This document shows, one piece after another, positions 62,231 to 64,000 of a stretch of 64,000 bases of DNA. Source of the stretch: Lepus europaeus. Taxonomy: Eukaryota; Chordata; Mammalia; Lagomorpha; Leporidae. Position numbers and translations under genes: made by a program. A model generated the notes under the pieces. The model searched no databases and was not told the DNA's origin. It saw nothing but the letters and a program-made list of their open reading frames with translations. The stretch covers positions 11,050,266-11,114,265 of the forward strand of contig NC_084837.1 in the NCBI RefSeq assembly GCF_033115175.1. The letters are read 5' to 3'. Position 1 is the stretch's first letter; each line of letters starts with the position of its first letter.

Positions 62231-64000
62231 GACCCCTGCCCAAATGTTCAATGACCTTACATCTGAAATCTCTGGCTTTTTATGCTTTTTCTGTATTTTA
62301 ACCCTAATCTGTTGGAACCAGTGTGGCCTCGTGTGCTTCCTGGAGCAGTTTTCTACCCATTTCTTTAGCACACATTTTCCCCCTGTCCTCCATGGAGTTT
62401 GGGAATCCATTTGCAATATCTGTAAGTTCTCCTGTAGCCCAGGGTTTAAGCACTACTGCATAGCAGTGCTAGACAGGTGCCGTGAAGTCTTGAAGCTGAG
62501 TCCAGGCATCCTGTGGACTTTGCAGACGGCTGGCAGCGGGCAGGGTGGGCATTTCTGAGTGGGAGTCAGCTCTTCCTCACAGGAGGTAGCAGGGAAGCGG
62601 GAAAGAGTGAGGACTGGAGAGGAGCCTCTGAGGAGGCAGAGACAGTGCTCTGGGGGAGGCCGAGGGAGGGGAGGACTGCGATGGCCCCTACCAGCATCAG
62701 CCTTAATCCTCGCTGCAGGACCTCACAAGGAAGCAGAGTTGGATCACTGCAGCATGAGTAAGTTTCCGAATACCAATTGTTTAGAGAAATGGCCATCATA
62801 TATTTGGAATCTGTCTCTTATCATTTCTAGTCCTCATCATGGATGTAAAATCTTTGAAAATCAAATGTACCCCATCATGGTCACATGACTAAATTATCTT
62901 TGGTAAAAGGCGTCCGCTTTCCCAAAGAAGCCAAAGAGTCAGCGTGAGCCGAGCCCACATCCTGGAACCCGGAGGCCACCGGGCAGGAGGGAGACTTCCT
63001 TTCAGCCGAGTCCGTGTTTCACAGCAGCACAGGGGTTCCTTCCCCGGTCTGAAGACAGACGGTTAACAGCTGAAGACTTGTCAACAGCTGAGCGTTTGGG
63101 TAACCAGCGGCCACTGTGGCTTGGATATGGAGCCCAGCCACACGCTTTCTGCAGAGAATTTAGAGCAAGACACAAAGAGGCAAACCAGCAGACGCTGTGC
63201 TGAGCATGGCACACAGCACACAGCGGTTTTATGGCTGAGTTAACCCTGGTCCAGCTTTCCGCCAGCTTTGGTCTCCAGGGACTGATATGCATTTGATGAG
63301 AAGATAAAGGTGATCCATAGAATAAACAGAAATTTACATTCATGAGACCAGCGCAGAGTCTGGGTAAGAATTCCAGTCACCCATTAACTCCTTGTTCTCA
63401 GGCCCAATGACAAACATTGTCTTCAACAGATGGCTAATGACCAGAGTACCAATCAAGGTAGAAAACACAGCCAGCAAACCTTCGCATGACCATAACGTCG
63501 CAAACTGTGTGTCAAAGACTGGAAGCTACTGAACCAGACTGGGGCCTGGATCTTCCCTCAGCAAGGAAGAAAGCTGCTCTTGCTGTGCGTGCGCCCCTGA
63601 GCAGGGCTTGGGGCCCTTTGAAGGTCACACTGCTGGGACAAGCTGTCCGCCCCTCTGTACAAGGAGCCCCTACAAGGCAGTCTCGGCAGACACTCCAGGG
63701 TTGTTAAGAGACGTGACCACCACAGGGACTGAAAAACAGAATTTGTTCCCTTTCCAGGCATATGTACACACTCCCATGAGAGAAGCTGTAGAACGGCTTT
63801 TGAAGGAAAGTATAGGGGCTATGGCAGTTCACTGCGCTTCAGCTAACCAAGGACTGATGCTTGCAGTCTGGTTAGGGTCCACCTGGCCCTGGAACAAGTC
63901 CACAAGTCCATACAAGGCTTAAAACTGAGGGCCTGCCTTTCACAGGTCAAGAAAGTGTCTGCAGGTGAGCCCAGTGAGAGGCTGGCATTCTTCCATGTGG
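62231..64000. other. Intergenic, unassigned end of window
   Basis: No SINE, L1 or gene recognised in the last 1.8 kb. Frames such as 62244-62558, 62559-62888 and 63608-63922 on + and 63002-63343 on - lack known motifs. A gene continuing past 64,000 cannot be excluded. Confidence 0.35.

Overview
The window reads as a mammalian nuclear chromosome segment, almost certainly from a lagomorph (rabbit or hare). It has GT-AG introns, a 3' UTR with AATAAA signals, ancient MIR, hAT-Charlie, Tigger and L1 remnants, and more than 30 copies of the tRNA-related C-repeat SINE (CSINE) found only in rabbits and their relatives. A young L1 3' end also matches what I know of rabbit L1. I could run no search, so family names come from recognition.

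Positions 1-23,715 hold the 3' half of one gene on the + strand, TJP1 (tight junction protein 1, ZO-1). Eleven exons (58-158 to 22170-22264) join in a consistent phase and encode about 975 residues: the end of the guanylate-kinase-like domain, the acidic linker, the 80-residue alternatively spliced alpha segment, the long tyrosine/proline-rich actin-binding tail and the C-terminal ZU5 domain. The 5' half lies outside the window. Two further alternative-splicing features are visible: a phase-preserving 51-nt candidate cassette exon in the 4.7-kb intron (10876-10926), and two alternative 5' splice sites in the penultimate exon that add or remove 20 residues within the ZU5 region. Introns carry CSINE, MIR, hAT and antisense L1 copies.

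Positions 23.7-64 kb are intergenic, with no protein-coding gene that I can support. They consist of: a mosaic of antisense L1 remnants and SINEs (24-30.8 kb); a GC-rich stretch almost free of repeats (30.8-36.2 kb) with a CpG-island-like block at about 34.7-36.1 kb; SINE-poor sequence to 39.6 kb; a 2.6-kb minisatellite of about 93 units of 27 or 29 bp (39.58-42.2 kb), in which nearly every unit carries the palindrome TGACGTCA (the CRE/ATF-CREB site) or its TGACATCA derivative; a SINE/L1 mosaic (42.5-52.9 kb); a 5'-truncated lagomorph L1 with matching target-site duplications (52.95-55.0 kb) that was itself hit by a CSINE and by a U6 snRNA/L1 chimeric retrocopy; and an L1-rich tail (55-64 kb) with an antisense L1 of about 3.3 kb broken by a SINE and a Tigger-like element.

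The most interesting items are the CRE-bearing minisatellite, the candidate extra TJP1 exon, the U6/L1 chimera and the L1 with a probable 3' transduction. Many long open frames in the GC-rich and repeat regions are by-products of composition or transposons and are not called as genes.
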